Shown here piece by piece: positions 5,912 through 5,913 of a stretch of DNA of 5,913 nucleotides (the stretch's first letter is position 1; each line of letters begins with the position of its first letter). The notes under the pieces were generated by a model, which was given only the letters and a program-made list of their open reading frames with translations, had not been told where the DNA came from and made no database searches. Made by a program: the position numbers and the translations under genes. The DNA is from an uncultured Eubacteriales bacterium (GTDB taxonomy: Bacteria; Bacillota; Clostridia; Oscillospirales; Acutalibacteraceae), in assembly GCA_900321515.1 (NCBI GenBank), contig ONWI01000225.1, forward strand, positions 1 to 5,913. The letters run 5' to 3'.

Positions 5912-5913
5912 TC

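Overview
The window is one continuous minus-strand housekeeping operon. Reading 5'->3' on the minus strand the order is xseA, xseB, ispA, a divergent PAP2-family (DUF212/YuiD-like) membrane protein, dxs, tlyA. This is the conserved Gram-positive neighbourhood known from Bacillus and Clostridia (xseA-xseB-ispA-dxs-tlyA), with the PAP2-like gene inserted between ispA and dxs. Gene order, strong Shine-Dalgarno sequences, TTG starts and the palindromic GGGCAGAGCCC elements after the operon suggest an anaerobic Bacillota, class Clostridia, perhaps a Ruminococcaceae/Oscillospirales relative. The class is reasonably supported; the family is only a guess.

Layout by position: 1-82 holds GC-rich palindromic repeats and a weak terminator candidate. 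Positions 83-220 are non-coding with no convincing feature. Then follow tlyA (221-1021), dxs (1023-2909), the DUF212 gene (2958-3419), ispA (3438-4325), xseB (4327-4557) and xseA (4559-5779). Positions 5780-5913 form the leader of xseA and may contain the last codons of a preceding gene (5840-5911).

The genes fall into three jobs. XseA and XseB are the large and small subunits of exonuclease VII. Dxs makes 1-deoxy-D-xylulose 5-phosphate, the entry compound of the MEP isoprenoid pathway, and IspA condenses the resulting C5 units to a prenyl diphosphate, most likely farnesyl diphosphate. The DUF212 protein between them keeps PAP2-like phosphatase residues and could plausibly act on a prenyl diphosphate, but this is unproven. 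TlyA is a 2'-O-methyltransferase of rRNA. Three junctions (xseA-xseB, xseB-ispA, dxs-tlyA) have exactly one base between stop and start, which points to translational coupling and supports a TTG start for tlyA at 1021.

No mobile element, tRNA, rRNA, CRISPR array or defence system was seen. The window is largely ordinary core genome. The points most worth a second look are the PAP2-like gene in an isoprenoid operon, a substitution in the SAM-binding motif of TlyA, and the repeat element at the operon's end.
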